Of a stretch of 64,000 nt of DNA, positions 62,636-64,000 are shown one piece after another. Every line of letters begins with the position of its first letter. The stretch's first letter is position 1. The position numbers and the translations under genes were made by a program. The DNA lies in NCBI RefSeq assembly GCF_008932115.1, contig NZ_CP044543.1, positions 5,524,501 through 5,588,500 on the forward strand. The letters are read 5' to 3'. This DNA is from Bradyrhizobium betae (GTDB taxonomy: Bacteria; Pseudomonadota; Alphaproteobacteria; Rhizobiales; Xanthobacteraceae). The notes below the pieces were generated by a model that saw only the letters and a program-made list of their open reading frames with translations, was not told the origin of the DNA and did not search any database.

Positions 62636-64000
62636 ATGGCGGCTCCCATCAAGTTCGGCGTTGGCCAAAGCGTGCTGCGCAAGGAGGATGACGCGCTCAT
62701 CCGCGGCAAGGGCCGCTATACCGACGACTATGCGCCGCAGGCCGCGCTCCGCAGCCTGATGCTGCGCTCGCCGCACGCGCATGCCAAGTTCACCATCGAT
62801 GCGAGCCGCGCCCGCACGCTGCCCGGCGTTGCGCTCATCCTGACCGCCGATGACGTCAAGGATCTCGGCGATCTGCCCTGCCTGTTCAATCTCGAAACCG
62901 AGCCGTTCAAAGGCCCGCCTTACCCCATTCTCGCCAAGGACGAGGTGCGTCATGTCGGCGATTCCATCGCCTTCGTCGTCGCCGAGACCATCGACCAGGC
63001 CCGCGACGCGATCGAGGCGATCGAGGTCAAGTGGACGCCGCTGCCTTCAGTGACCGGCCTCGTCAACGCGATCAAGAAGGGCGCGCCGCAGGTCTGGCCG
63101 GACAAATCAGGCAATGTGCTGTTCGATGTTTCGATCGGCGACAAGAAAGCCACCGAAGCCGCCTTCGCCAAGGCCCATGCCGTCGCCGAGATCTCCATCG
63201 TCAATCCGCGCGTGGTCGCGAGCTTCATGGAGGCGCGCGCGGCGGTCTGCGAATACGACGCCAAGGCCGATTATCTGACGCTGACCGTCGGCAGCCAGGG
63301 CAGCCATCGCCTGCGCGACATTCTCTGCCAGAACGTGCTCAAGATCCCGACCGAGAAGATGCGGGTGATCTGCCCCGACGTCGGCGGCGGCTTCGGCACC
63401 AAGCTGTTTCCCTATCGCGAATACGCCCTCCTGGCGGTTGCCGCGCGACAGCTGAAGAAGGCCGTGAAATGGGCGGCCGACCGCACCGAGCATTTCATGG
63501 GCGACGCGCAGGGCCGCGACAACGTCACCACCGCCAGGATGGCGCTGACTGAGGACGGCAAATTCCTCGCGATGGATTGCGACCTGATGGGCGACATGGG
63601 CGCCTATCTGTCGACCTTCGGGCCCTACATTCCCCACGGCGGCGCCGGCATGCTGCCGGGTCTCTACGACATCCAGGCCTTCTACTGCCGGGTGCGCACG
63701 GTCTTCACCAACAGCGTTCCTGTAGATGCCTACCGCGGCGCGGGACGGCCCGAAGCCGCCTATGTGATCGAGCGTCTTGTGGACGCCTGCGCGCGCAAAC
63801 TCGACATGACGCCGGACGCCATCCGCCGCAAGAATTTTATCCCGCCGAAGGCGCTGCCCTACAAGACGGCCACGGGCAAGGTCTACGATTCCGGCGACTT
63901 CGCCGCGCACCTCAAGCGCGCGATGGAGATCGGCGAGTGGAAGGAGTTTCCCAAGCGCGCCAAGGCAGCCAAGAAGCACGGCTTGATCCGTGGCATTGGT
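62636..64000 (+). CDS. Molybdenum hydroxylase large subunit, form-II CoxL-like (3' end beyond window)
   Basis: The first 455 codons are present and still open at the window end; full-length members have about 770. Visible are the N-terminal 'GQSVLRKEDDALIRGKGRYTDD', the molybdopterin loop 'VGGGFGTKLFPYREYALLAV' and the active-site-loop Ala365-Tyr366-Arg367-Gly368-Ala369-Gly370-Arg371. AYRGAGR is the form-II signature; true CO dehydrogenases have AYRCSFR. The substrate is therefore probably not CO but an aldehyde or N-heterocycle. Medium and small subunit genes, if present, lie outside. Confidence 0.9.
   Translation, partial: MAAPIKFGVGQSVLRKEDDALIRGKGRYTDDYAPQAALRSLMLRSPHAHAKFTIDASRARTLPGVALILTADDVKDLGDLPCLFNLETEPFKGPPYPILAKDEVRHVGDSIAFVVAETIDQARDAIEAIEVKWTPLPSVTGLVNAIKKGAPQVWPDKSGNVLFDVSIGDKKATEAAFAKAHAVAEISIVNPRVVASFMEARAAVCEYDAKADYLTLTVGSQGSHRLRDILCQNVLKIPTEKMRVICPDVGGGFGTKLFPYREYALLAVAARQLKKAVKWAADRTEHFMGDAQGRDNVTTARMALTEDGKFLAMDCDLMGDMGAYLSTFGPYIPHGGAGMLPGLYDIQAFYCRVRTVFTNSVPVDAYRGAGRPEAAYVIERLVDACARKLDMTPDAIRRKNFIPPKALPYKTATGKVYDSGDFAAHLKRAMEIGEWKEFPKRAKAAKKHGLIRGIG

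Overview
The window is a high-GC, gene-dense chromosomal segment from an alphaproteobacterium of the order Rhizobiales, most likely Bradyrhizobium or a close relative. The reasons are the codon usage, a LivKHMGF-type amino-acid uptake operon followed by a MetE-like methyltransferase, an LpcC/LpsB-type LPS-core mannosyltransferase, an rfa/O-antigen region with UDP-sugar dehydratase and reductase genes, and short palindromic intergenic repeats of the kind common in that group. This assignment comes from reading the sequence, not from a search. No tRNA, rRNA, CRISPR array, prophage or intact insertion sequence was seen.

Layout. 1-3.9 kb: MFS permease, uroporphyrinogen-III synthase (hemD), formyltetrahydrofolate deformylase (purU) and a small lipoprotein. 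3.9-10.2 kb: an AT-rich regulatory gap with two perfect inverted repeats, then a complete branched-chain amino-acid-type ABC operon (binding protein, livH, livM, livG, livF) and a zinc methyltransferase of the methionine-synthase type. 10.4-16.7 kb: a tightly coupled six-gene operon (GT-C-like membrane protein, FAD oxidoreductase, degenerate GT2 with membrane tail, short epimerase, TIM-barrel sugar isomerase, DPM1-like GT2) that looks like a lipid-linked glycan pathway of unknown product. 16.7-22.8 kb: a TPR-metacaspase, a divergent methyltransferase-like protein, metK and ahcY (the S-adenosylmethionine cycle). 22.9-31.8 kb: a flavin monooxygenase, decayed SDR and LysR remnants, an LpxO-type hydroxylase, an FAH-family hydrolase, an MsbA-like exporter, galE and an LPS-core glycosyltransferase. 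32-42.4 kb: small membrane proteins, a DUF2256-ubiG pair, a frameshifted gamma-glutamyltransferase in more AT-rich DNA, a transporter pair with a divergent Lrp regulator, sbtA-sbtB with a divergent LysR regulator, folE and a fasciclin protein.

42.4-60.5 kb is a surface-polysaccharide locus. waaF, hldD and hldE make and add the inner-core heptose. An O-antigen-ligase-like protein, a WbpM-type 4,6-dehydratase, a GT4, a WbpV-type 4-reductase and a WbpL/WecA-type phosphosugar transferase together form a coherent route to an undecaprenyl-linked 6-deoxy-N-acetyl sugar (QuiNAc or FucNAc). UDP-GlcA 4-epimerase, manC, a WlbA-type oxidoreductase and a WlbC-type aminotransferase supply further nucleotide sugars, and murJ closes the block. 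60.5-64 kb: a short terminator-bounded transcript candidate, a DUF1127 protein, a truncated acetyltransferase, a zinc alcohol dehydrogenase and the 5' part of a form-II CoxL-like molybdenum hydroxylase that runs off the window.

The most interesting items are the unassigned 10.4-16.7 kb glycan operon, the five AGTGGG boxes between the metacaspase and the methyltransferase-like gene, the 9 x 12-bp tandem repeat running into the waaF stop codon, the frameshifted ggt, sbtAB in a non-cyanobacterium, and the 25-codon ORF with its own terminator at 60.6 kb.
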